Below, in pieces: positions 1 through 5,683 of a stretch of DNA of 7,709 bases (within the stretch, counting starts at the first letter, position 1; the number at the start of each line of letters is the position of its first letter). The translations under genes and the position numbers were made by a program. The notes beneath the pieces are model-generated. The model was not told the DNA's origin. It saw nothing but the letters and a program-made list of their open reading frames with translations, and made no database searches. This DNA comes from Thaumarchaeota archaeon UBA160 (GTDB taxonomy: Archaea > Thermoproteota > Nitrososphaeria > Conexivisphaerales > UBA164), in the NCBI GenBank assembly GCA_002506605.1, contig DAXX01000004.1, forward strand, positions 1-7,709, given 5' to 3'.

Positions 1-1
1 T

Positions 2-31
2 CTAAAGTTAACGGCACCTGTTATTGTATAA
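2..31 (+). CDS. Possible C-terminal end of a convergent plus-strand gene (partial)
   Basis: One plus-strand frame is open from the window edge and reads LKLTAPVIV before a TAA at 29-31. A T6 run starts six bases later, which is where an archaeal gene on this strand would terminate. Only nine residues are visible, so chance is quite possible and no family can be named. If real, the gene is convergent with the AlaX gene and ends about 26 bases from its stop. Confidence 0.2.
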   Translation, partial: LKLTAPVIV

Positions 32-44
32 AAAAGTTTTTTAT
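28..44. terminator. Symmetric A6/T6 element, likely bidirectional terminator
   Basis: The bases form a perfect 8-1-8 dyad: A-T-A6, one G, then T6-A-T. Each strand therefore reads a T6 run. On the minus strand the run falls 16-30 bases past the AlaX stop, and on the plus strand just after a possible stop at 29-31. Archaeal RNA polymerase ends transcripts at T-runs without needing a GC hairpin. The minus-strand TTTTTTATA could instead be a TATA box for a gene beyond the left edge. Confidence 0.5.
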
Positions 45-57
45 TAACATCACAGCT

Positions 58-780
58 TTAAGCCAGAACAAATTCAATTCTCTTGTTATGAGAGCCTTTG
101 TTTTCAAAATTAGTTATCTTAATAGCTCCGATTTCTTTTGTGTTTTTTACATGCGTTCCACCGTCCATCTGCATGTCTAGGCCAACTATTTCAACAACCC
201 TAACTATTTCAAGCTTTTTAAGAAGCTCTTGACCGGGTTTAGTTCTTGCTAAATCCGGAATGCTTTCAGCTTCTTTTTTAGATAAGAATTTTACAATTAC
301 TTCTCTTCCATTATTTATTTCATTGTTTACCATTTTTTCAATTTCTGGCATCATTGATTTGCTCATTTCTGGAAAATCTACATCAACCCTCGCTTTATCA
401 ACATAAATCTGACCGCCGGTTAAAAACGCCTTCCCATAATTCTTTCTTAAAAGCGCGTCTAAAAGATGTATTGCTGTGTGATATTTCATATATTTATACC
501 TTTTATCCCAATTGATAATACCTTTTACCGTTTTGCCTGACAAATTAATGTCTGAACTTTTCTTCAAAAAGTGCCTCACGACATCTTCTTCTTTTTCAAC
601 CCTTATTACTTCGAATGCTGTTTTATCATTTAAAAACAACCAGCCTTCATCATTGGGCTGACCCCCTCCTCCTGGATAAAAGGCAGTTTTATCTAAAATT
701 ACATAATCTCCAAAATCTTTTTCAACGTTTGCAATAAATTCTTTAATGTAAGAATCTTGAAGGTACAGCAGCTCGGTCAA
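58..780 (-). CDS. alaX: Alanyl-tRNA editing protein AlaX (AlaX-M type)
   Basis: This is a free-standing relative of the alanyl-tRNA synthetase editing domain; the family hydrolyses Ser- or Gly-tRNA(Ala) in trans, protecting translation from mischarging. The 240 residues include an N-terminal barrel-like part with the FYPGGGGQP motif (34-42), the HTAIH zinc motif (His101, His105) and the C-terminal GGTHV motif (His210). The usual third zinc ligand in this fold is a Cys directly before GGTH; here that residue is Asp206, within DMQMDGGTHV. Length and the GGGQ motif fit AlaX-M; the C-terminal AlaRS domain is absent. The start is TTG at 780, overlapping the TGA of the upstream hydrolase gene as TTGA, with a purine-rich stretch (AAGGGAAA) just before it. 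No ATG lies near, and residue 2 onward matches the family start. It probably shares a transcript with the hydrolase. The family is certain; the Asp variant is noted separately. Confidence 0.93.
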   Translation of the reverse strand: MTELLYLQDSYIKEFIANVEKDFGDYVILDKTAFYPGGGGQPNDEGWLFLNDKTAFEVIRVEKEEDVVRHFLKKSSDINLSGKTVKGIINWDKRYKYMKYHTAIHLLDALLRKNYGKAFLTGGQIYVDKARVDVDFPEMSKSMMPEIEKMVNNEINNGREVIVKFLSKKEAESIPDLARTKPGQELLKKLEIVRVVEIVGLDMQMDGGTHVKNTKEIGAIKITNFENKGSHNKRIEFVLA

Positions 781-1451
781 CTTATTTCCCTTTCTTCCCC
801 TGGCTTTAAAATTATAACCTCAGTACTCGGTCTAAGTTTTTTAACAGCCTCTTCAAACAAATGTGGGTCTTGCTTGATTACGTCGAAGGTATTGTAATGC
901 ATCGGTATCGCATAGCGAGGCGCAATAAGCTGTACGGCTATTGCAGCTTGTTCAGCGTTCATTGTAAAGAAACCTCCTATGGGAAGAAGCGCAACGTCTG
1001 GGTCATAAATTTCGCCTATTAGCCTCATGTCACCAAATAACCCTGTGTCGCCAGCATGATAGATCCTTATCCCGTTCATAAATATAACTGCGCCTGTAGG
1101 AGAACCATAGGTTGAGCTGTGGAAAGCCTGAGTTAAATAAACCTTTAATTCATTATTTAAAACGGCAGGACCGCCAATGTTCATGCCTATTGCTTTGCCC
1201 CCACTTTTGATGATATGATTAGCAAGCTCGTAAACGCAGATTATAGGAGCTCCAGTTCTTTTTGAAATCTCCACAGCTTCACCAAGATGATCGCTGTGAT
1301 CGTGAGTCACTACTATATAATCAGGTTTCACATTTTCTGGTTTAACAGGAGATAGCGGGTTGGTAAGCCATGGGTCAATTAACACAGTTGTCTTTTGATC
1401 GCTTATTTCAAATGCTGCGTGTCCTAACCATTTTATGTTAACTCCTTTCAT
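777..1451 (-). CDS. UPF0173-type metallo-beta-lactamase-fold metal-dependent hydrolase
   Basis: A 224-residue cytosolic MBL-fold protein. It opens with the KWLGHAAFEI strand typical of UPF0173, including His11. The metal motif THDHSDH is complete (His50, His52, Asp54, His55), followed by His111 in AFHSS, Asp135 in HAGDTG, and His185 in PMHYNTF. All ligands for a two-metal centre are present, so it should be active, but the physiological substrate of this family is not established. The length is normal. ATG at 1451 is chosen because a TATA-like box lies about 27 bases upstream, consistent with a leaderless mRNA; GGAG falls inside codons 3-4, so it is not a ribosome site for this start. It is followed by alaX with a 4-base TTGA overlap, suggesting translational coupling, though nothing ties its chemistry to tRNA editing. 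Confidence 0.92.
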   Translation of the reverse strand: MKGVNIKWLGHAAFEISDQKTTVLIDPWLTNPLSPVKPENVKPDYIVVTHDHSDHLGEAVEISKRTGAPIICVYELANHIIKSGGKAIGMNIGGPAVLNNELKVYLTQAFHSSTYGSPTGAVIFMNGIRIYHAGDTGLFGDMRLIGEIYDPDVALLPIGGFFTMNAEQAAIAVQLIAPRYAIPMHYNTFDVIKQDPHLFEEAVKKLRPSTEVIILKPGEEREIS

Positions 1452-1474
1452 AAATCAAATACTACTGTTAAAGC

Positions 1475-1488
1475 TTATAAATTCTTTG
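1475..1488 (-). promoter_or_regulatory. TATA/BRE promoter of the hydrolase-alaX pair
   Basis: On the minus strand the sequence reads CAAAGAATTTATAAG, with TTTATAA centred about 27 bases before the ATG at 1451 and a purine-rich BRE-like AAAG on its upstream side. That spacing predicts transcription starting at or within a base or two of the ATG. It implies the hydrolase-alaX pair has its own promoter despite following the serA cluster by only 80 bases. Confidence 0.6.
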
Positions 1489-1492
1489 CACG

Positions 1493-1512
1493 ATTGCTAA
1501 GAGCATTGCTAA
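1493..1512. repeat. Tandem 8-mer direct repeat upstream of the TATA box
   Basis: ATTGCTAA occurs exactly twice (1493-1500 and 1505-1512; TTAGCAAT on the minus strand), with starts 12 bases apart. The pair lies directly upstream of the BRE/TATA element of the hydrolase gene, where archaeal activators often bind. The second copy abuts the poly-A tract. No protein can be assigned and chance is possible. Confidence 0.35.
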
Positions 1513-1521
1513 AAAATAAAA
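1511..1521 (-). terminator. Poly-T terminator after the cytidylyltransferase gene
   Basis: The minus strand reads TTTTATTTTTT about 11 bases after the TAA at 1534-1532. It separates the serA-rpl15e-cytidylyltransferase cluster from the downstream promoter near 1475, as expected of an archaeal T-tract terminator. There is no strong hairpin. Confidence 0.5.
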
Positions 1522-1531
1522 TGCGTACAGT

Positions 1532-2110
1532 TTAAAACATGCCAAATCTGGGATCGTTCTTAATGTTTCTGCTCTTTATGTTTGGATATGGCGAATCCAA
1601 ACGTACTATTTGCAGTAAGATTCCTCTTTTTTGAGCTTCAGAACTAATCCATTTTTCATCATGAATTTGATCATAACCCAAAGCAACTATATCTGGTCTT
1701 ACTTTTTCTACCGTAACCATAAGGTCATTTTCATCGCCGAGAATGGCTTCATCCACATACCTTATTGCGCTAACTAGCTCTAATCGAAGCTTTTCTGAAT
1801 GCATGGGCTGAACACCTTTAAATCTAATGACGTTAACATCCCTAGCCACTACAACCACCAGCAGATCTCCGAGTCCTTTTGCTTTTTTTAAAAAATAGAC
1901 ATGACCTGGATGTATAATGTCAAAAACTCCTCCAGCCAAAACGACCTTTATCTTTTGTCTTCCCTCTTTAGTTAGGTTTGTATTTTCATCAATAAATCTG
2001 TTTTTTATTAAAAGCTCCTTATCTTCATTTCCTAACTCTAAACCGTTTCCGAGCAGTTTTGAAAGATAAATATTCTTAATTAATGATTTTATTTTATCTG
2101 CTTCATTCAA
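1532..2110 (-). CDS. HxGH cytidylyltransferase-fold protein with N-terminal extension (RibL-like FAD synthase or related)
   Basis: A nucleotidyltransferase of the cytidylyltransferase superfamily. Residues 55-70 (KVVLAGGVFDIIHPGH) give the first strand and HxGH motif (His67, His70). LGDLLVVVVARD follows, then ALGYDQ, and near the C-terminus SRNIK (Ser180-Arg181) sits where the family has its ISSxxxR motif. Archaeal members include RibL, which makes FAD from FMN and ATP, and glycerol-3-phosphate or phosphocholine-type enzymes that use CTP; the sequence alone does not decide between them. Residues 1-54 are an extra charged helical segment (ending LTKEGRQKIK) not needed by the catalytic fold. 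The start is TTG at 2110, overlapping the rpl15e TGA as TTGA; there is no in-frame ATG before the catalytic motif and no clear Shine-Dalgarno, so expression probably depends on coupling to rpl15e. A later start would remove part of the extension only. Confidence 0.85.
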   Translation of the reverse strand: MNEADKIKSLIKNIYLSKLLGNGLELGNEDKELLIKNRFIDENTNLTKEGRQKIKVVLAGGVFDIIHPGHVYFLKKAKGLGDLLVVVVARDVNVIRFKGVQPMHSEKLRLELVSAIRYVDEAILGDENDLMVTVEKVRPDIVALGYDQIHDEKWISSEAQKRGILLQIVRLDSPYPNIKSRNIKNDPRFGMF

Positions 2111-2529
2111 TTTTTAGCTATATTGGGATCAACAAATATTATTTCGTACCAAACATACTTGCCGTCTTCGCCTAGATAATATAAGCCTAAAGGTTTGAGG
2201 TTAACGTATATCTTTTTGGCTCTTTCCAATGCAATTTCTTTTTTTGACTTTTGACCAGAAATTAGTTTAGAACCTAAATGTTTTTGCCTTCTGCCAGAAT
2301 TAGGCCTTTGAATCTTCATACCACCTTTGCTAACTCTAACCCTTACCACTACATAGCCAGGTTTATCCTTATAACCCAAAGACCTTGCACGATCTAATCG
2401 AGTAGGCTTTTCGACCCTTAAAATTCTCGGTTCGCTCCTCCACTTTATCAGATAATTCTTGTACTCTTCCGGTTTTTCTTTATAGTATTTTATCCACGTT
2501 TCATTAATATATTGATATGCGCTCTTCAT
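2107..2529 (-). CDS. rpl15e: Large ribosomal subunit protein L15e (eL15)
   Basis: This is the archaeal/eukaryotic large-subunit protein eL15, which binds 23S rRNA deep in the 50S subunit. It is recognised by the block EKPTRLDRARSLGYK (40-54), the basic strands YVVVRVRVSKGGM (59-71), GRRQKHLG (79-86) and the C-terminal GEDGKYVWYEIIFVDP (120-135). At 140 residues it is close to full length, though slightly short; the region 87-105 is more divergent than in the Sulfolobus or Thermoplasma proteins I recall, and KPLGLYYL resembles Thaumarchaeota-type sequences. ATG at 2529 overlaps the serA TGA as ATGA, and a GAGGCG element eight bases upstream, inside serA, can serve as ribosome binding site. Coupling of a ribosomal protein to a metabolic enzyme is notable, and the overlaps on both sides imply one message. 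Confidence 0.96.
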   Translation of the reverse strand: MKSAYQYINETWIKYYKEKPEEYKNYLIKWRSEPRILRVEKPTRLDRARSLGYKDKPGYVVVRVRVSKGGMKIQRPNSGRRQKHLGSKLISGQKSKKEIALERAKKIYVNLKPLGLYYLGEDGKYVWYEIIFVDPNIAKN

Positions 2530-3440
2530 TGCTTTAACGCCTCTATTAACCTTTCAACAGTTAGCGTAGCTGCTAAACGCTGAGCTTCAACAGTTTCTCC
2601 CCCTATGTGAGGTGTAAATATTACATTATCCAAGCTAAGAAGCTCTTTATTGGTTGGCGGTTCAACCTCAAATACATCTAAAGCAGCTCCTGCTATCATT
2701 TTGTTCTTTAACGCATACACTAGATCGTCCTCTTTTATAACGTTACCTCTAGAAGTGTTTATTATGAAAGCGTTTGGCTTCATTAACTTAAGTTTTGAAA
2801 TGTCGATAAGATGATAAGTTTGTGGACCGCCAGGCACATGAAGCGTAACAAAGTCAGAATTTTTTAAAACTTCATCTAAGCTAACTTGTTTTGCTTCATA
2901 TTCTGCAAGAGTTTTTTCATCGATCTGAACCACATCGTACACCAATATCTTCATTCCTAAAGTGTGAGCTACTTTTGCTACACCTCTGCCGATCCTGCCA
3001 AAGCCAACTATCCCCAGAGTTTTGCCACTTAGCTCATGGCCTAAAAATTCTGTCTTTAGCCATTTACCTTCTTTCATTGTTTTATCTGCCTTGCACATAT
3101 ACCTGCTCAACGCTATCATGAAGCCAGTCACAAGCTCAATTACTGACTGAGTCAATGATTCGGGAGCGTTTACAACCTTGATACCTTTGGCTTTTGCGGC
3201 ATCCAGATCTATATTGTCAAGACCTACGCCAGCCCTGCCGATTGCCTTGAGCCTTTTTCCGGCTTCAATTATCTCCTTAGTTACTTTTGTTCTGCTTCTG
3301 ACTAAAAGAGCATCATATTCAGGCACGACATCTTTAAGCTCTTGAGCTGTTATGTTAGGCTTGTAGTCAACTTCAAAACCGCTATCTTTGAGCATCTTTA
3401 ATCCTATTTCATCAATAGGGTCGCATACAAGCACTTTCAT
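2526..3440 (-). CDS. serA: D-3-phosphoglycerate dehydrogenase, short form without ACT domain
   Basis: A D-2-hydroxyacid dehydrogenase of 304 residues. The NAD-binding Rossmann motif GFGRIGRG (146-153) is followed by Asp169, the acidic residue that selects NAD over NADP. The catalytic trio is Arg231 (in TSRGN), Glu260 (in EVEPP) and His278 (in PHIGG). The substrate-side motif RAGVGLDNID (69-78) is typical of phosphoglycerate dehydrogenases, which oxidise 3-phosphoglycerate in the first step of serine synthesis. The C-terminal regulatory ACT and ASB domains of longer SerA proteins are missing, as in many archaeal enzymes, so serine feedback through that domain is unlikely. A related role on another 2-hydroxyacid or glyoxylate cannot be excluded. 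ATG at 3440 fits the family's first strand (MKVLVCDPI). It heads the cluster with rpl15e and the cytidylyltransferase. Confidence 0.9.
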   Translation of the reverse strand: MKVLVCDPIDEIGLKMLKDSGFEVDYKPNITAQELKDVVPEYDALLVRSRTKVTKEIIEAGKRLKAIGRAGVGLDNIDLDAAKAKGIKVVNAPESLTQSVIELVTGFMIALSRYMCKADKTMKEGKWLKTEFLGHELSGKTLGIVGFGRIGRGVAKVAHTLGMKILVYDVVQIDEKTLAEYEAKQVSLDEVLKNSDFVTLHVPGGPQTYHLIDISKLKLMKPNAFIINTSRGNVIKEDDLVYALKNKMIAGAALDVFEVEPPTNKELLSLDNVIFTPHIGGETVEAQRLAATLTVERLIEALKQ

Positions 3441-3445
3441 TATAT

Positions 3446-3453
3446 ATCACGCC
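3446..3453 (-). promoter_or_regulatory. Shine-Dalgarno-like site before serA
   Basis: The minus strand reads GGCGTGAT five bases before the ATG. Its GTGAT matches the anti-Shine-Dalgarno 3' end of archaeal 16S rRNA, whereas several neighbouring starts have no such site. This suggests serA has a short leader rather than a leaderless message. Confidence 0.4.
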
Positions 3454-3469
3454 AATACATTCAATTAAG

Positions 3470-3480
3470 AAAATATAAGC
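3470..3480 (-). promoter_or_regulatory. TATA-like box of the serA cluster
   Basis: Minus-strand GCTTATATTTT is centred about 35 bases before the serA ATG, which would place the transcript start roughly ten bases upstream of the ATG. It is the best TATA-like candidate in the 69-base gap after the 97-residue ORF. The T-rich tract may also help end the upstream message. Confidence 0.45.
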
Positions 3481-3509
3481 GTATCCTTTTTACCATTTTG
3501 TTATTTGCA

Positions 3510-3803
3510 TTACCTGTTATGATCGCAAACTTTTAAGGCTTTCAGCGCGTTTGCAACGTCATTTTCGCAGCTGAGCCCATTTCCCTTTAGTTCATAGCAC
3601 CAGTCTCTTTCAATCATCATAAAGGCTCTTCCATAAATAGAATATAGCGCTTCAATTAGCCTCTCTGGGTTGTTCAAATAATTTATTTCATTAATTTTAT
3701 AAACATGCTCTAAATGCCACAAAACAGCATTTTTGACCGTTTCTCCTCCATATTTAAGCAAAGCTTGTATGAGGAGCTGCCAAGCTTTTTGTTTAAGATC
3801 CAT
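3510..3803 (-). CDS. Conserved-looking small helical protein of unknown function (NitrOD5-like resemblance)
   Basis: A 97-residue, mostly alpha-helical protein with no signal peptide or membrane segment. The pattern of an N-terminal helix (KAWQLLIQALLKYGGETVKNAVLWHLE), then NNPERLIEALYSIYGRAFMMIE with Gly-Arg-Ala before a last helix, reminds me of the NitrOD5 output domain of Thaumarchaeota-type proteins (LGe...yyLe...nPekf.eal..iFG.ga...). This is a recollection, not a search, and the function of that domain is not known to me. Three Cys (CYELK, SCEND, VCDHN) lie in the last third. Codon use and AT content match the neighbours. ATG at 3803 is supported by a TTTATAAA box about 30 bases upstream. 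It stands alone: 102 bases after cysS and 69 bases before serA, with its own promoter. Confidence 0.75.
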   Translation of the reverse strand: MDLKQKAWQLLIQALLKYGGETVKNAVLWHLEHVYKINEINYLNNPERLIEALYSIYGRAFMMIERDWCYELKGNGLSCENDVANALKALKVCDHNR

Positions 3804-3830
3804 TTTTCAATAAATTTTAATCCTTAATAA

Positions 3831-3838
3831 TTTATAAA
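3831..3838 (-). promoter_or_regulatory. TATA box of the 97-residue gene
   Basis: TTTATAAA is centred about 31 bases before the ATG at 3803, in an AT-rich gap, with AAAGG-like purines absent downstream. It predicts a leaderless or near-leaderless transcript and supports the small gene being real. Confidence 0.55.
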
Positions 3839-3890
3839 GGGTCATGTCAAAATCTTTTTTATGCGGGTATTAACTTTCATTTGATATTTT

Positions 3891-3897
3891 AAAAAAA
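3891..3897 (-). terminator. T7 tract after cysS
   Basis: A run of seven T on the minus strand starts about ten bases past the cysS TGA (3908-3906), in the sequence TAATTTTTTTAAAA. It is a likely archaeal terminator separating cysS from the downstream small gene. Confidence 0.5.
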
Positions 3898-3905
3898 TTA
3901 AGAAA

Positions 3906-5291
3906 TCATAAAACTTCTACTTTTCTCCAGAACGTTCCCAAAGGCGTGTCAATGAGTTTTATGTTCAAGCTAAGCAGCTTTCTTCTTATTTCATCCGCCT
4001 CCTTAAAATTCTTTTCTTGTCTTAATTTGTTTCTTTGCATTATCAGCTTTTCAACAGTTTCTTTTTCGCTGGGCGATATTTCTTTTAACTTAAAACCAAA
4101 AATGTCGAATAATTCTTGAAACGGCTCTAGCTTTTCTGACATTTTTTTAGAGAGTTTTAGGGCTGTCCACATTTGGTTTATCTTTTTTGAAGCCCTCAAC
4201 ATACGGTTCAGAGCGGCTGGGGTATTTAGGTCATTTTTCAGGTCCTTGATAGCTAGATCTATTTCCTGCAGTATATCAGACACCTCATCGTCATATGTCA
4301 CATTAAATGGTTGCAACAAGCTGTATGCGGCGTCTTCTATTGCTTTCCAGCTTTCAACAGCTTCTTTAATTTTTTGTTCATTGAATTCTAGTTGGTCTCT
4401 ATAATGGGAGCTTAATACAAAAACTCTGAGCGTGTTTGGCCCATAACTTTTTAAAAAGTCTTTTATGTAGACAACGTTATGAAGGCTCTTGCTCATTTTA
4501 TCTTTGCCAAATTTTACTAAGCCGACGTGCATCCAGATCTTAGCGAGCGGTTTTCCGTTCAACCCTTCGCTTTGTGCTATTTCGTTCTCATGATGAGGGA
4601 ATATGAGGTCTTCACCGCCCCCATGTATATCTATCGTTTCCCCTAAATTTTTGCGTATCATAGCAGAACATTCTATATGCCATCCTGGCCTTCCTTTACC
4701 ATAAATAGTTTGAAAGTAAGGCTCCTGATCATAAAACTTCCAAAGAGCAAAGTCTAATGGATTTTTCTTGTTTTCGTTTGTTTCTATTCTCGCTCCAGCT
4801 ATGAGCTCTTCTTTTCTAATTTTTGATAGCTTACCGTACTCCTTAAAAGACTCAACATCATAATAAATGCCATCGCTAGATATGTAAGCGTGTCCCTTAG
4901 CTATTAATCCTTTTATAAATTCAACCATTTCATCTATATGTTCTGTTGCGCGGGGATACAGATCTGCCCTGAGCAGATTTAAGGCATCAGAATCCTCTAA
5001 ATAGGCTTTGATAAATTTTTCAGAGACCTCCTTGTAACTGACCCCCAATTCTTTTGCCTTATTGATAATCTTATCATCTATATCAGTAAAATTTTGAACG
5101 TACTTTACCTTAAATCCTTCTTTAATCAATAGTCTTCTCAGCACATCAAAAACGATAAATACGCGAGCATGCCCAACGTGGCTATAATCGTAAACAGTAA
5201 CGCCACAAACATATATTTTAACCTCTTGGTTTGTTTTTAGATCTAATTCTATCTTGCCTCTGGTTAAAGTATCGCTTAATATTACAGCCAC
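3906..5291 (-). CDS. cysS: Cysteinyl-tRNA synthetase
   Basis: A class I aminoacyl-tRNA synthetase that charges tRNA(Cys). All hallmarks are intact: zinc ligands Cys29 (YVCGVTVYD), Cys208 (WHIECSAM), His233 and Glu237 (in PHHENEIAQSE), the HIGH signature as HVGH (38-41) and KMSKS at 265-269. FTDIDDKI (68-75), GGGEDLIFPHH (224-234) and the C-terminal helical anticodon-binding region, including RNKLRQEKNFKEADEIRRKL, are typical. At 461 residues it is full length. The GTG start at 5291 gives MAVILSDTLTR, matching the family's N-terminus, and no ATG is available nearby. A TATA-like box at about -29 supports it. It is a monocistronic-looking housekeeping gene; its presence means this archaeon need not rely solely on the SepRS/SepCysS route. 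Confidence 0.97.
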   Translation of the reverse strand: MAVILSDTLTRGKIELDLKTNQEVKIYVCGVTVYDYSHVGHARVFIVFDVLRRLLIKEGFKVKYVQNFTDIDDKIINKAKELGVSYKEVSEKFIKAYLEDSDALNLLRADLYPRATEHIDEMVEFIKGLIAKGHAYISSDGIYYDVESFKEYGKLSKIRKEELIAGARIETNENKKNPLDFALWKFYDQEPYFQTIYGKGRPGWHIECSAMIRKNLGETIDIHGGGEDLIFPHHENEIAQSEGLNGKPLAKIWMHVGLVKFGKDKMSKSLHNVVYIKDFLKSYGPNTLRVFVLSSHYRDQLEFNEQKIKEAVESWKAIEDAAYSLLQPFNVTYDDEVSDILQEIDLAIKDLKNDLNTPAALNRMLRASKKINQMWTALKLSKKMSEKLEPFQELFDIFGFKLKEISPSEKETVEKLIMQRNKLRQEKNFKEADEIRRKLLSLNIKLIDTPLGTFWRKVEVL

Positions 5292-5313
5292 ACAAAAGAG
5301 TTTACGTGCCCAG

Positions 5314-5330
5314 ATAATAAATTTTATATT
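5314..5330 (-). promoter_or_regulatory. TATA region of cysS (possibly bidirectional)
   Basis: The minus strand reads TATAAAATTTATTAT, with TTTATTA centred about 29 bases before the GTG start. The stretch is nearly symmetric in A/T, and the plus strand reads TTTTATATT about 22 bases before an ATG at 5348 that opens a 40-codon plus-strand ORF. Only the cysS direction is supported by a recognisable gene. Confidence 0.5.
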
Positions 5331-5371
5331 CTATTTAAAGCTCTTCAATGCAAGTGATTATAAATGATTTA

Positions 5372-5611
5372 TTATGGCAAAAATGTCAGGCTAACAACTA
5401 CACTGTAATAGCTTGCAACAAGAAGCAGAAGCTTATCTTTATCCTTGCTCATGTAGCTTCTCAAATAGTCTCTTAAATTGCTAAAATATGCTTTCGTGTA
5501 TAGCTGCAGGGGCAACAGCAATCGCGAACTTGCGATCGACGAGAGTTGCAGTGAGCTGATATCTTCAGTTGTTTGCTTTAAGCCTTTAGCCTTTGAATTT
5601 CCGCAGCACAC
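5372..5611 (-). CDS. Doubtful 79-residue ORF, unrecognised
   Basis: The largest open frame in the 403-base stretch between the permease and cysS. It begins with GTG (VCCGNSKAKG...), is rich in Leu and Ser, and resembles nothing I know; the last part (LRSYMSKDKDKLLLLVASYY...) is the most protein-like. The frame continues upstream of the GTG only to a TAA at 5630-5628, with no ATG. A 16-codon ORF in another frame (ATG at 5661, MAVYFHASANIVGLDT) ends in a TAG that overlaps the GTG by one base, so this could be a frameshifted gene, a reinitiating pair or chance. The plus strand also carries a 40-codon ORF (5348-5470) across the same bases. I see no good TATA box or ribosome site. Non-coding or degenerate sequence is as likely as a gene. 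Confidence 0.2.
   Translation of the reverse strand: MCCGNSKAKGLKQTTEDISSLQLSSIASSRLLLPLQLYTKAYFSNLRDYLRSYMSKDKDKLLLLVASYYSVVVSLTFLP
5504..5551. other. GC-rich patch with nested inverted repeats, possible structured RNA
   Basis: Positions 5501-5560 are 33/60 G+C by direct count, against 24/60 and 23/60 in the 60-base blocks at 5401-5460 and 5561-5620. The patch has a hairpin ATCGC/GCGAT (5521-5525 with 5532-5536, six-base loop) enclosed by GCAAC/GTTGC (5512-5516 with 5545-5549). CTGCA/TGCAG (5504-5508 with 5547-5551) is an alternative outer pairing. In AT-rich archaea such patches often mark structured RNAs, but it matches no tRNA, SRP or RNase P signature I can see. The strand is unknown. 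Confidence 0.3.
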
Positions 5612-5683
5612 TATGTATCTAAGCCCACAATGTTAGCGCTTGCGTGAAAATAAACTGCCATTCTGCAAAAAGTCTTGATCTAC

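Noticed and set aside
40..57. C/D box-like GTGATGT on the minus strand after alaX
   Set aside because: One mismatch to the C box and no CTGA D box at a sensible distance inside the window.
2891..3121. 76-codon plus-strand frame opposite serA
   Set aside because: It lies wholly antisense to a dehydrogenase with all catalytic motifs, and its translation looks like no protein.
5521..5540. tRNA-like TpsiC arm (GTTCGCGA on the minus strand)
   Set aside because: The stem-loop lengths are wrong, and no acceptor stem, anticodon arm or D arm can be drawn around it.
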